Counted from the first letter of the stretch, positions 9,275 through 17,730 are shown. The stretch: 64,000 nt of DNA from Arcobacter cloacae (GCF_013201935.1 NZ_CP053833.1:682001-746000); one strand, 5' to 3'. The notes: generated by a model not told the origin, from the letters alone. Numbers and translations: made by a program.

Positions 9275-10441
9275 ATGGAAAAATTTTTTTTAATAATCAC
9301 AATTTGTACAATAATAATGATAGCACCGATAATTTCAAAAATTGTTAAAGCACCTATTGTTGTTGTAGAGATAGTATTAGGAGTAATTTGCGGATATTTA
9401 GGGCTTATTTATGATGATGAAACCTTAAAACTTGTAGCAAAATTTGGATTCGTTTATTTAATGTTTCTAGCTGGATTAGAGATAAATTTCAAATTAGTAA
9501 AAGTGATAAAAGCTACATTAGCTATAAATGTAATTTTATACTTTGTCCTACTTTATACAGTTTCAGGTATTGTTTGTTGGGTATTTGATTTAGGCTTAAC
9601 TTATTTTGTTGCACTTCCTATTTTCTCTTTGGGTATGTTAATGATGCTTATCAAAGAATATGGAAAAGAAGAACCTTGGTTAAATCTTGCTTTATCAATT
9701 GGTGTTGTTGGTGAGATTATTAGTATTTTAGCACTAACTTTATTTAGTGGTTGGACAGAACATGGATTAAGTATAAGTTTCTTTATTTCTATATTGACTA
9801 TTATTACAGTTGTAATTGCTACAATTTTGCTTCTTCGTTTATCATATATAATTTTTTGGTGGTTCCCAGAATTTAAAAAATTTCTAATTCCAGATACACA
9901 AAATGATAAACATGATCAAGATATAAGATTTTCTATCTCTTTATTGTTAATTTTAGTTTCAATAATGTTGATTTTAAAAATTGATGTTGTTCTTGGAGCA
10001 TTTACAGCAGGATTGTTCTTTAAGATGTTTTTTAATCAAAAACATGAGTTACTTGAAAAAATAGAATCTTTTGGATTTGGTTTTTTTGCACCAATATTTT
10101 TTATTTATACGGGTTCAACTGTAAAACTTGATATGATTACTTATGATATTTTAGAACATGCAGTATTTATTATGTGTGCAATAATTTTTATAAGACTTAT
10201 TAGTTCGTATTTAGTGTTTTATAACTATTTAAAATTTAAACAAACAACACTTTTTGCCTTAAGTGATTCTATGCCTTTAACATTTATGGTGGCTATTGCT
10301 ATGCTTTCATATAATTATGGACTAATTACTCAAGCTGAATATTTTTCATTTATTATAGCTAGTATGATAGATGGACTTTTCTTGATGATTTTAATACGAA
10401 AACTATATAAAACTTTTAACTTACAACCTCAAAAAATATAA
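9275..10441 (+). CDS. Kef-type cation:proton antiporter membrane domain (CPA2)
   Basis: Monovalent cation/proton antiporter of the CPA2 family, 388 residues and nearly all hydrophobic, with about 11-13 membrane helices. Family features are IVKAPIVVVEIVLGVICGYLG near the N-terminus, FVYLMFLAGLEINFKL (the LAGLE helix) and SIGVVGEIISILALTLFSGW in the middle. DVVLGAFTAGLFFKMFF follows in the second half. It stops after the membrane domain and lacks the RCK/TrkA-N nucleotide-binding domain of KefB/KefC, so it is closer to short transporters of this family. Ion specificity (K+ or Na+) cannot be told. It is a single gene with its own -10 box and terminator. Confidence 0.85.
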   Translation: MEKFFLIITICTIIMIAPIISKIVKAPIVVVEIVLGVICGYLGLIYDDETLKLVAKFGFVYLMFLAGLEINFKLVKVIKATLAINVILYFVLLYTVSGIVCWVFDLGLTYFVALPIFSLGMLMMLIKEYGKEEPWLNLALSIGVVGEIISILALTLFSGWTEHGLSISFFISILTIITVVIATILLLRLSYIIFWWFPEFKKFLIPDTQNDKHDQDIRFSISLLLILVSIMLILKIDVVLGAFTAGLFFKMFFNQKHELLEKIESFGFGFFAPIFFIYTGSTVKLDMITYDILEHAVFIMCAIIFIRLISSYLVFYNYLKFKQTTLFALSDSMPLTFMVAIAMLSYNYGLITQAEYFSFIIASMIDGLFLMILIRKLYKTFNLQPQKI

Positions 10442-10452
10442 AAATAATTTTT

Positions 10453-10482
10453 AAAAAAGATGAATACTCATTCATCTTTTTT
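10453..10482 (+). terminator. Terminator of the antiporter gene
   Basis: Perfect 13-base arms AAAAAAGATGAAT and ATTCATCTTTTTT with a four-base loop ACTC. The 3' arm ends in T6. The A-rich 5' arm means it could also work on the opposite strand. It separates the antiporter from the sox operon. Confidence 0.85.
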
Positions 10483-10528
10483 ACTATTATAACTAAATAA
10501 AATATCTTAGATAACTCCCAATTATAGG

Positions 10529-10546
10529 TGCTACTTAAATGCTACT
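10529..10546 (+). promoter_or_regulatory. Tandem TGCTACT repeat upstream of sox, possible activator site
   Basis: TGCTACT occurs at 10529-10535 and again at 10540-10546, an 11-base period. Direct repeats with that period are typical of OmpR/PhoB-type response regulators. They lie about 70 bases before the -10 box of the sox operon. A separate dyad ATGAT-TTAGT-ATCAT follows at 10555-10569. No other gene uses this 235-base gap. The link to a regulator is inference; no response-regulator gene lies nearby. Confidence 0.35.
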
Positions 10547-10617
10547 AATTTTGTATGATTTAGTATCATTGTATAAGAAAAATTAATATTTTAAGTTTTA
10601 TTTTACCTTTTAATATC

Positions 10618-10623
10618 TATAAT
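10618..10623 (+). promoter_or_regulatory. -10 box of the sox operon and strong ribosome site
   Basis: TATAAT at 10618-10623 is followed by a leader of about 45 bases. The leader contains a full consensus ribosome site AGGAGG at 10665-10670, six bases before the TTG start of soxC. The perfect ribosome site compensates for the weak start codon and decides the start. Confidence 0.55.
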
Positions 10624-10676
10624 TAAAATGATGAAGAATTTTTTTAAATGTTGTCAAAATTTTTAGGAGGTTAAAG

Positions 10677-12011
10677 TTGAAAAGCAGCGAAGTTTTACAA
10701 AAAGATACAAGCTCTAAAGCTGTTCAAGTAACAAGTAGAAGAGATTTTTTCAGAAAAACAGCTATTTATTCTGCTGGAGCCTTGAGTGCTGCGTCAGTTT
10801 TATCGCCAGTTTCTGCAAAAGCAGATGATCCTGCAATAATAAATGAAGCACCTTGGGGTACAAAATTAGGAGATCCTGTAGATAAAAATCTATATGGAAT
10901 GCCATCTCCATATGAACATAATAATATCAGAAGAACTCATGATTTATTATCATCAGGGGATGCTTACGCATCTATTTCTATGTGTCCAATACATGAATCT
11001 GAAGGTATTATTACACCAAATGGATTGTTTTTTACAAGAAATCATGGTGGAACAGCTCACGTTGATCCAAATGAATTCAGATTAATGATTCATGGTAAAG
11101 TTAAAAGAGAAGTGGTTTTAACTTTAGAAGACTTAAAAAGATATCCAAGTGAAACAAGAACTTATTTTATTGAATGTCCTGCAAATGGAAGTCCAGAGTG
11201 GAGAGGCCCTCAATTTAATAGTTTACAGTTTATGAAAGGTATGATGAGTGCTGCACAATGGACTGGAGTAATGTTAAAAACAATACTTGATGATATTGGA
11301 TTAGAAAAAGATGCCGTATGGATGCTAGCAGAAGGTAGTGATAATGCTTCAAACCCTAGAACTATTCCAGTTGAAAAAGCTTTGGAAGATGTTATGGTTG
11401 TTTGGGCTCAAAATGGTGAAGCATTAAGAGCTGAGCAAGGTTATCCTGTTAGACTAGTTGTTCCAGGATGGGAAGGTAACTTAAATACTAAGTGGTTAAA
11501 AAGATTAGAATTTTCTAATAAACCTTGGCATTCAAAAGAAGAGACTTCTAAATATACTATGCTTCAAAAATCAGGTAAGGCTATTCGATATTTCTGGGTA
11601 AATGAAGTAAATTCAGTTATTACATCACCATGTCCAGAAAAACCGTGGACACATTTGAAAAAAGGTGATATGGTTGAAATAGAGGGACTTGCATGGACTG
11701 GACATGGAACAATTAAGGGTGTTGATATTTCTTTTGATGGTGGAGATAACTGGGTAGAAGCTAAATTGAAAGGTTTAGTATTACCAAAATCTTGGACTAG
11801 ATTTAGTTATATTTATAAGTGGGATGGAAAACCTTTATTATTAGCAAGTAGAGCTTATGATGATTTTGGAAATGTACAACCTACGATTGATGAAGAAACT
11901 AAAGCAGTTGGTGTAGAATCAGTTTACCATAGAAATGCAATTGTAACTTGGGAAATTACAGAAAAAGGAGAGTGTAATAATGTTCAAATTAGAAAACACA
12001 AAAAAGCTTAA
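10677..12011 (+). CDS. soxC: SoxC, sulfane dehydrogenase molybdoenzyme subunit
   Basis: Molybdenum subunit of Sox(CD)2, which oxidises the sulfane sulfur bound to SoxY in the periplasm. TTG start, fixed by AGGAGG six bases upstream. A Tat signal sits at residues 19-50 (TSRRDFFRKTAIYSAGALSA). The sulfite-oxidase fold follows: the molybdenum-ligand Cys is in TYFIECPANGSPEW, and later motifs are GYPVRLVVPGWEGNLNTKWL and the Mo-co dimerisation domain (IKGVDISFDGGDNW). Length 444 is normal. First gene of the cluster; its last 32 bases overlap soxD. SoxC and SoxD together allow full oxidation of thiosulfate to sulfate without stored sulfur. Confidence 0.97.
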   Translation: MKSSEVLQKDTSSKAVQVTSRRDFFRKTAIYSAGALSAASVLSPVSAKADDPAIINEAPWGTKLGDPVDKNLYGMPSPYEHNNIRRTHDLLSSGDAYASISMCPIHESEGIITPNGLFFTRNHGGTAHVDPNEFRLMIHGKVKREVVLTLEDLKRYPSETRTYFIECPANGSPEWRGPQFNSLQFMKGMMSAAQWTGVMLKTILDDIGLEKDAVWMLAEGSDNASNPRTIPVEKALEDVMVVWAQNGEALRAEQGYPVRLVVPGWEGNLNTKWLKRLEFSNKPWHSKEETSKYTMLQKSGKAIRYFWVNEVNSVITSPCPEKPWTHLKKGDMVEIEGLAWTGHGTIKGVDISFDGGDNWVEAKLKGLVLPKSWTRFSYIYKWDGKPLLLASRAYDDFGNVQPTIDEETKAVGVESVYHRNAIVTWEITEKGECNNVQIRKHKKA

Positions 12012-13173
12012 AGCAACTCTTCTTAGTGTTGGATTATCAGCTTTATTAGCTATATCTGCAAATGCTTCAACGAAAAATGAAGTAGCAGTGGATGGTGCTG
12101 TTAAATATCCAATAAAAGATGGAAAATATGGACCTTATTATGTAAATACTCAAAGTATTAAAGGTTACAATATTGGTAGAGATGCTACGCAAACAGAGAT
12201 AACTGCATGGGATAAAGATGTTATGTACGATGGTACAGGTTTACCTGAATTTGATATGGAAAAAGGTAAAGTTGTATTAGATGAAGATGGAAAACCTAAG
12301 AAAGCTGAAGGTTCAGTTGAATGGGGAGAAGAACTTTATGATGCACAGTGTGCTATGTGTCACGGAGATTTTGGTTCAGGTGGAAAAGGTTATCCTACAT
12401 TAGCTGGTGGAACAAAAGAATCACTTAAACTTCAAAGATTAAATCCAGCAGATGAGCATCCAAATCCAGATTCACCAGTTAAAACAATTGGTTCATTTTG
12501 GCCTTATGCAAGTACTTTGTACTGGTATATTCAAGATTCAATGCCATTTAATCATCCAAAAAGTTTAACAAATAGTGAAACTTATGCTTTAACTGCTTAT
12601 TTATTATCTGTTAATGGTATTACTATTGATGGTGAAGAGTTAGGGGATGATTTTGTTCTTAATAAAGAGAATTTCGTAAAAATAAAAATGCCAAATGAAG
12701 ATGGATTCTATCCAGAAGTTAATACTCCTGAAAATCCTCAACAAGGTGTTAAAAATATGACAGCATTACTTTCTGATCCAAAAATATATGGAAAAGGAAC
12801 AAGATGTATGAAAGATTGTATAAAAGAAGATGTGAATAATCTTGTTTTAAAAATCAATGTTGATTTAACAGATAGTGCTGCACAGCCACTTTCAACAGAG
12901 AGAAGCTGGCCAAAAGCAGATACTAAAACACTTAAACCAGGACAAACTGAGTATGAAGCGAGTTGTGCATCTTGTCACGCAAATGCAGCAATTGGAGCTC
13001 CTGTTTTAGGAGATAAAGCAGCTTGGGCAAAAGTTATGGAAAAAGGTTTAGACAAGGTTTATGAAAATGGAATCAATGGAATAAATGCTATGCCTCCAAA
13101 AGGTGGAAATATGGATTTATCTGATGAAAAAATGAAAGAAATTATAGATTATATGATTGATTCAAGTAAATAA
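11980..13173 (+). CDS. soxD: SoxD, diheme cytochrome c partner of SoxC
   Basis: Periplasmic cytochrome c that accepts electrons from SoxC, 397 residues. A signal peptide ends at about residue 29 (LLAISANAST). Two heme-binding CXXCH motifs are seen: CAMCH near residue 124, and CASCH near residue 329 in the C-terminal domain. A candidate Met ligand is in GINAMPPKGGN. Between them lies an extra pair of Cys in GTRCMKDCIKED, which do not form CXXCH. The ATG is preceded by AAAGGAG at 11964-11970 and lies inside soxC, so the two are translationally coupled. The N-terminal part (KYPIKDGKYGPYYVNT) matches the region found in SoxD-type cytochromes. Confidence 0.95.
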   Translation: MFKLENTKKLKATLLSVGLSALLAISANASTKNEVAVDGAVKYPIKDGKYGPYYVNTQSIKGYNIGRDATQTEITAWDKDVMYDGTGLPEFDMEKGKVVLDEDGKPKKAEGSVEWGEELYDAQCAMCHGDFGSGGKGYPTLAGGTKESLKLQRLNPADEHPNPDSPVKTIGSFWPYASTLYWYIQDSMPFNHPKSLTNSETYALTAYLLSVNGITIDGEELGDDFVLNKENFVKIKMPNEDGFYPEVNTPENPQQGVKNMTALLSDPKIYGKGTRCMKDCIKEDVNNLVLKINVDLTDSAAQPLSTERSWPKADTKTLKPGQTEYEASCASCHANAAIGAPVLGDKAAWAKVMEKGLDKVYENGINGINAMPPKGGNMDLSDEKMKEIIDYMIDSSK

Positions 13174-13186
13174 CAAGGAGATAGTG

Positions 13187-13540
13187 ATGAGTTTAATTAA
13201 AAATTTACTAACTGCAACTGCTTTAAGTAGCTTTATTGCAGTTAGTGGTTTTGCCTCTGATGCTGAACTAATAAAAAAAGGTGAAAAAATATATACAACA
13301 AATACTTTAGGTAATTGTATAGCTTGTCACGCTGCAAATGGTAAAGAGTTAGATGGTCCTGGAAGTATGGGACCAGTTTTACAGTATTTATCAGCATGGC
13401 CTGATGAAGCGTTGTATGATAAGATTTATGATCCAAATACAGCAAATCCAATTTCAGTTATGCCTGCTTTTGGTAAAAATGGTTGGTTAAGTGATGATGA
13501 AATTAAAGCAGTTGTTGCTTATTTAAAAACAATAAATTAA
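13187..13540 (+). CDS. soxX: SoxX, monoheme cytochrome c subunit of SoxAX
   Basis: Small cytochrome c of the SoxAX complex that joins thiosulfate to the SoxY carrier Cys. The start is placed at ATG 13187, which has AAGGAG at 13175-13180; the longer frame from 13157 would overlap soxD and has no ribosome site. A signal peptide (SLIKNLLTATALSSFIAVSG) is cleaved near FASDA. One heme motif CIACH lies at about residues 43-47, with a Met ligand in SVMPAFGKNGWLSDDE. The SoxX signature DGPGSMGPVLQYLSAWPDE is present. About 117 residues, at the short end for the family. It lies between soxD and soxY, apart from soxA. Confidence 0.9.
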   Translation: MSLIKNLLTATALSSFIAVSGFASDAELIKKGEKIYTTNTLGNCIACHAANGKELDGPGSMGPVLQYLSAWPDEALYDKIYDPNTANPISVMPAFGKNGWLSDDEIKAVVAYLKTIN

Positions 13541-13555
13541 TAATAAGGATATAAA

Positions 13556-14008
13556 ATGATAAATAGAAGAAATTTTTTAGGTTTAGGTTTAGGAGCTATT
13601 GCAGTTGCTGCAATTCCAGGTAAATTAAGTGCTGTTGATTTTAGAGAGACAAAACCAAAAGCATGGACTGCAACAAAAGTTGATGAGGCTGTAAAAGAGA
13701 TTTTTGGAACTACAGCAACTACAGAGGGAAGTATTAATTTAAGTGCTCCAGATATTGCTGAAAATGGTGCTGTTATTCCAGTATCTTTTGATACTCAATT
13801 AAATGCAACAAAAGTAGCTGTATTCCAAGATGCAAATCCAGAAAGTGCAGTTGCAGTATTTACAATTCATCCAGATTCAATTATTGATTATGCAATTAGA
13901 ATTAAAATGCAAAAAACTGGAACAGTTACTGTAATTGCTGAAGCTGATGGAAAATTATATTCTGTATCTAAATTAGTAAAAGTAACTATTGGTGGATGTG
14001 GTGGTTGA
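13556..14008 (+). CDS. soxY: SoxY, sulfur carrier subunit of SoxYZ
   Basis: Carries sulfur intermediates covalently on its C-terminal Cys. The protein ends GGCGG, the invariant swinging-arm motif, with the carrier Cys at residue 148 of 150. The N-terminus is a Tat signal with twin Arg (MINRRNFLGLGLGAIAV), so it is exported folded, probably with SoxZ. The body shows the SoxY Ig-like domain (SINLSAPDIAENGAVIPVSF). A ribosome site TAAGGAT lies 6 bases before the ATG. The stop is followed by a 69-base A+T-rich spacer before soxZ with no terminator. Confidence 0.97.
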   Translation: MINRRNFLGLGLGAIAVAAIPGKLSAVDFRETKPKAWTATKVDEAVKEIFGTTATTEGSINLSAPDIAENGAVIPVSFDTQLNATKVAVFQDANPESAVAVFTIHPDSIIDYAIRIKMQKTGTVTVIAEADGKLYSVSKLVKVTIGGCGG

Positions 14009-14077
14009 TTTTATTCAACTAATAGTTTTTAAATAAAAATATAAAAAAATATACAAATAAAATTAAAAGGAAATAAT

Positions 14078-14383
14078 ATGTCAGGTACTACAAAAATTAA
14101 AGCAAAATTAAAAGACGGTGTTGTTGAAATCAAAGCATTAGCTACTCATCCAATGTTAAGTTATCAAGAAGCAGAAAGAGCAAAAAAAGAAGTTAATTTT
14201 ATTACTTATGTTATTGCTAAAATCGGAGATAAAGTTGTTTATGAAGCATCAACTTCTCAATTTTTATCAAAAGACCCTTACTTAAAGTTTAACTTTAAAG
14301 GTGCAAAATCAGGAGATGCTCTTGAATTAACTTGGAAAGATTTAAAAGGTAATACAGACGTAAGTACTACAACTATTAAGTAA
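14078..14383 (+). CDS. soxZ: SoxZ, partner subunit of SoxYZ
   Basis: 101-residue Ig-like protein that forms the SoxYZ carrier with SoxY. It has no signal peptide, as expected if it is exported bound to SoxY by the Tat route. Signatures are KIKAKLKDGVVEIKALATHPM at the N-terminus, FITYVIAKIGDKVVYEASTS in the middle and SGDALELTWKDLKGNTD near the end. AAAAGGAAAT precedes the ATG. It lies in the usual place after soxY and before soxA. Confidence 0.96.
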   Translation: MSGTTKIKAKLKDGVVEIKALATHPMLSYQEAERAKKEVNFITYVIAKIGDKVVYEASTSQFLSKDPYLKFNFKGAKSGDALELTWKDLKGNTDVSTTTIK

Positions 14384-14415
14384 TTGCTGATAGAAACAAA
14401 TTAAAAGGAGATACT

Positions 14416-15330
14416 ATGTTATCAAAATTAGTAAAATCAGCAGCTATTATTGCACTTACAATGTGTTCTTTAAATGCAAATGATTTTAATGCTGGAGCAG
14501 AAAAAGATAGATTAGCTATTATTAAATATCTTGAAGCTAAATTTGCTGATCCAGAAAAAAATAGAAATACATTTTTCCCATACTCTACGGATGAAGAGTT
14601 AAAAAATGATTATGATAAGAATTTAAAACATAATGATTTTGGAATAGGAAGTTATTCTTATTCAAAAGATGCTAGATCTCAATATGAAGCGATTAAAGAG
14701 ATGCCACCTTATGAAGATGGTATTGAAAAAGGTGAAGAGTTATACAATAAAAAGTTTGCTAATGGTAATTCATTAGCAACTTGTTTCCCTGATCCAACTG
14801 TTGGAGGGATTTATCCATATTTTGATGAGAAGAAAAAAGAACTTGTATCATTAACTTCAGCAATTAACGATTGTTTAAGAACAAATGGTGAAAAAGAGTG
14901 GAATACACAAAAAGGTGATATGGCTAATTTTCAAGCATTCATAGCTTATTCAACACAAGAAGCTGGTAAAAAATTTGATATTAAAATAGAGAGTGAAGAA
15001 GCTAAAAAAGCTTATGAAAATGGTAAAGAGTACTATTATACTCAAAGAGGTTATTTAAAACTTTCTTGTGCAGAGTGTCACATTCAAGGTGCTGGACAAA
15101 GAGTTAGAAATGAAAAACTTTCTCCTTTAACAGGACAAGTTACACATTTCCCAGTTTATAGATTAAGATGGGATGAACTTGGAACTTTAGAAAGAAGAAT
15201 GTCAGGTTGTGTAGTTGATCAAGGGCAAGTTCCTCCAAAAGATGAAAGTACTCAAATGAAAGAGTTGTTATACTTCTTAGCATACATGTCAAATGGTATG
15301 GCTATTGATGGTCCAGACGTAAGAAAGTAA
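14416..15330 (+). CDS. soxA: SoxA, cytochrome c subunit of SoxAX (monoheme type)
   Basis: Catalytic subunit of SoxAX, forming the SoxY-S-sulfonate bond. 304 residues with a signal peptide ending at LNAND. Only one CXXCH is present: CAECH near residue 217. The N-terminal heme site of diheme SoxA is missing; only a single Cys remains there (LATCFPDPTVGG). The active-site Cys that ligands the heme iron and carries persulfide is in LERRMSGCVVDQGQVP, near residue 264. This is the monoheme SoxA class known from several sulfur oxidisers. AAAAGGAGA precedes the ATG. Confidence 0.95.
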   Translation: MLSKLVKSAAIIALTMCSLNANDFNAGAEKDRLAIIKYLEAKFADPEKNRNTFFPYSTDEELKNDYDKNLKHNDFGIGSYSYSKDARSQYEAIKEMPPYEDGIEKGEELYNKKFANGNSLATCFPDPTVGGIYPYFDEKKKELVSLTSAINDCLRTNGEKEWNTQKGDMANFQAFIAYSTQEAGKKFDIKIESEEAKKAYENGKEYYYTQRGYLKLSCAECHIQGAGQRVRNEKLSPLTGQVTHFPVYRLRWDELGTLERRMSGCVVDQGQVPPKDESTQMKELLYFLAYMSNGMAIDGPDVRK

Positions 15331-15342
15331 AAGGTAAATACT

Positions 15343-15765
15343 ATGAAAAAAACAGTTTTAAAAATTGCAACTGCAACAGCATTATTAACTTTTGGTATCT
15401 CTTACTCAAGTGCATCTGATTTAGCTAATTTGGATGTAAAAAAAGAGTGTAATGTTCAAGCTAATGGAATAGAAAAAGTTTTAGAAACAGCAAAAAAATA
15501 TAATGAAATAGCAATTAAAAATAAAGTTGAATTTATGAGACTTGGAATGAAAGCTAGTCAATATATTGAAGCTGTTGATGGTGCTTTAAAATCAGGTGCT
15601 AAAAATATTGACATTATTGATGATAAAAAGAAAAAGACAGGTGAAGTAACTGTAGAATATGGCGCTTGGAGAGCTTGTTCTTTTGCTATTAGTGCTGTAA
15701 CTCAATATGAAGAGGGAAAAACTAATTGGAAACTAGCAAGTCCAAGTGATGGCTATAAATACTAG
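15343..15765 (+). CDS. Unassigned periplasmic protein between soxA and soxB
   Basis: 140 residues with a signal peptide (ATALLTFGISYSSASD). The mature part has two Cys (VKKECNVQANG and AWRACSFAISAV), which may form a disulfide, and is otherwise helical and Lys-rich. It is 12 bases after soxA in the same direction, with no promoter between, and is the last gene before the terminator at 15791. The position suggests a helper of SoxAX. I compared it with what I remember of the SoxAX-binding protein SoxK and saw no matching motif, so I give no symbol. The product is probably exported and soluble. Confidence 0.8.
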   Translation: MKKTVLKIATATALLTFGISYSSASDLANLDVKKECNVQANGIEKVLETAKKYNEIAIKNKVEFMRLGMKASQYIEAVDGALKSGAKNIDIIDDKKKKTGEVTVEYGAWRACSFAISAVTQYEEGKTNWKLASPSDGYKY

Positions 15766-15790
15766 GTTCTAGTTATGATAAATTTAAAAG

Positions 15791-15820
15791 AAGTCAAGAT
15801 TTAAACTCTTGACTTTTTTT
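15791..15820 (+). terminator. Terminator after the soxA-linked gene
   Basis: Perfect nine-base arms AAGTCAAGA (15791-15799) and TCTTGACTT (15807-15815), followed by T5 and more T-rich sequence. It splits the cluster into soxCDXYZA-x and soxB, unless transcription reads through. Confidence 0.85.
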
Positions 15821-15840
15821 ATTTTTAATAAAATCTATTT

Positions 15841-15880
15841 TATATAAATTTGAGTTTTTTGGAAAATTCAAATTTATATA
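15841..15880 (+). promoter_or_regulatory. Long A+T-rich hairpin in the soxB leader
   Basis: TATATAAATTTGAGTTTT (15841-15858) pairs with AAAATTCAAATTTATATA (15863-15880). That gives an 18-base-pair stem with one G-U pair and a four-base loop TTGG. It lies 25 bases before the soxB ATG and 21 bases after a terminator. No classical -10/-35 promoter fits between the terminator and this stem. It may be an RNA structure at the 5' end of a processed soxB mRNA, or a DNA dyad for a regulator. There is no T tract after it, so it is not a normal terminator. Confidence 0.6.
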
Positions 15881-15905
15881 TATTAATTAAAATAAGGTAA
15901 ATAAA

Positions 15906-17684
15906 ATGAGTAAATTAAGTAGAAGAGAATTTGTTTATATGATGGCTGTTCTAGGAGCAGCGCCTGTTTTTGCTAATTCGCATACAAGAATGACAGATAC
16001 ATCAAATAAACTTGAAGATTATTATAAATTAAAACCATTTGGAAATGCAAGAATTTTACATATGACAGATTGTCATGCACAGTTGTTACCTGTTTATTTT
16101 AGAGAACCAAGTGTAAATTTAGGATTACATACAAATTTTGGAAAAGTTCCACATATTGTAGGTGAAAAATTTCTTGATCATTATGGAATAAAAGGGAATA
16201 AAAGATTAGAGTATGCATATTCGTGTATAAATTTTGAAGAACATGCAAAAGCTATGGGAAGAACAGGTGGTTTTGCTCAGATTAAAACTGTAGCTAATTA
16301 TTTAAGAGAAAGTTTTGATAAAGAAAAAACTTTATTCTTAGATGGTGGAGATACTTGGCAAGGAAGCTGGACATCTTTACAAACAAGAGGTAAAGATATG
16401 GTTGGAGCTTTAAATGAATTAGGTATTGATGTATGTACAGGTCACTGGGAGTTTACATATAAAGATACTGAAGTTATGGAAAATTTAGAGTTATTAAATG
16501 CAGATTTTGTTGCTCAAAATATTAAAGTTAAAGAAGATGCATTTTTAAATGGTTCTGAAATTGCTGAAAAAGCTTATGATGAAGATGAAGCTAGAATGTT
16601 TAAACCTTATGTTATGAAAGAACTAAAAGGTGTAAGAGTTGCTGTTATAGGACAAGCTTTCCCATATAGTACAATTGCAAATCCAGCTTATAATATGCCT
16701 GATTGGACTTTCTCAATTGATCCTGAAAATATGCAATCAATTATCAATAAAGTTAAAGAAGTAGAGAAACCTGATGCTATTATAGTTCTTTCTCACAATG
16801 GTTTTGATGTTGATAAAAAAATGGCTGAAGTAGTATCTGGAATAGATTTTATTATGGGAGGACATACACACGATGGTGTTCCTGAAGCATATCCTGTTAA
16901 AAATGCAGCTGGAACTACTTATGTATGTAACGCAGGAAGTAATGGTAAATTCTTAAATGTTCTTGATTTAGATGTTCAAAATGGAAAAATTAAAGATTTT
17001 AAATTTACACTTTTACCAATATTCTCTGATTTAATTCCAGAAGACCCTTCAATGAAAAAATATATTGATGATGTGAGAAAACCTTTCTTATCTCAAATTA
17101 CTAGACAAATTGCAACTACTGATGTAACTTTATTTAGAAGAGGTAATTTTAATGGTTCTTGGGATCAAATAATTTGTGATGCACTTCTTGATGTAAAAGG
17201 AGCAGAAATTGCAATGTCACCAGGTGTTAGATGGGGAACTTCTGTAATGCCAGGTCAAGCAATTACTTTTGATGATTTAGCTACACAAACAGCATTAACA
17301 TATCCAGAAACATATTTAAGAGAAATAAGTGGTGCTGATATTCACATGATTTTAGAAGATGTTGCAGATAATTTATTTAATGCAGATCCATTCTATCAAC
17401 AAGGTGGAGATATGGTAAGAACAGGAGGAATCTCTTATACAATTGATCCAAACAAAACAATTGGAAAAAGAATTACAAATATTAGATTAACTAAAACAGG
17501 AAAACCTTTAGAAGCTAGTAAAATGTATAAAGTTGCAGGTTGGGCAACTGTTGGTTCTGTTTCTCCTGGTGAGCCAATTTGGGAAACTGTAGAAACTTAC
17601 TTAAAAAATGTAAAACATATTAGTAATGTAAAAGTTGATACTCCTGATATTATTGGAGTAAAAGGAAATCCTGGAATTATTTAA
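15906..17684 (+). CDS. soxB: SoxB, sulfate thiol hydrolase
   Basis: Di-manganese hydrolase that releases sulfate from SoxY-bound sulfonate in the periplasm. 592 residues. A Tat-like signal is at the N-terminus (SKLSRREFVYMMAVLGAAPV). Metal-binding motifs of the 5'-nucleotidase family appear in order: LHMTDCHAQLLP, FLDGGDTWQGS, VCTGHWEFTY, VLSHNGFDVD and MGGHTHDGVP. The C-terminal 5'-nucleotidase domain follows (WDQIICDALLDVKGAEIAMS). The GHWEF form, where nucleotidases have GNHEF, is diagnostic for SoxB. ATAAGGTAA precedes the ATG. Confidence 0.98.
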   Translation: MSKLSRREFVYMMAVLGAAPVFANSHTRMTDTSNKLEDYYKLKPFGNARILHMTDCHAQLLPVYFREPSVNLGLHTNFGKVPHIVGEKFLDHYGIKGNKRLEYAYSCINFEEHAKAMGRTGGFAQIKTVANYLRESFDKEKTLFLDGGDTWQGSWTSLQTRGKDMVGALNELGIDVCTGHWEFTYKDTEVMENLELLNADFVAQNIKVKEDAFLNGSEIAEKAYDEDEARMFKPYVMKELKGVRVAVIGQAFPYSTIANPAYNMPDWTFSIDPENMQSIINKVKEVEKPDAIIVLSHNGFDVDKKMAEVVSGIDFIMGGHTHDGVPEAYPVKNAAGTTYVCNAGSNGKFLNVLDLDVQNGKIKDFKFTLLPIFSDLIPEDPSMKKYIDDVRKPFLSQITRQIATTDVTLFRRGNFNGSWDQIICDALLDVKGAEIAMSPGVRWGTSVMPGQAITFDDLATQTALTYPETYLREISGADIHMILEDVADNLFNADPFYQQGGDMVRTGGISYTIDPNKTIGKRITNIRLTKTGKPLEASKMYKVAGWATVGSVSPGEPIWETVETYLKNVKHISNVKVDTPDIIGVKGNPGII

Positions 17685-17695
17685 TTTTAGGATTA

Positions 17696-17730
17696 AAAGT
17701 ATAAAGAGTTTTCTCTTTATACTTTTTTTA
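17696..17730 (+). terminator. Terminator of soxB
   Basis: Thirteen-base arms AAAGTATAAAGAG and CTCTTTATACTTT with a TTTT loop, followed by further T residues. It separates soxB from the accessory genes that start at 17780. Confidence 0.87.

Noticed and set aside
13157-13186. Upstream start for soxX at 13157
   Set aside because: It overlaps soxD and has no ribosome site, whereas ATG 13187 has AAGGAG at the right distance and starts a proper signal peptide.
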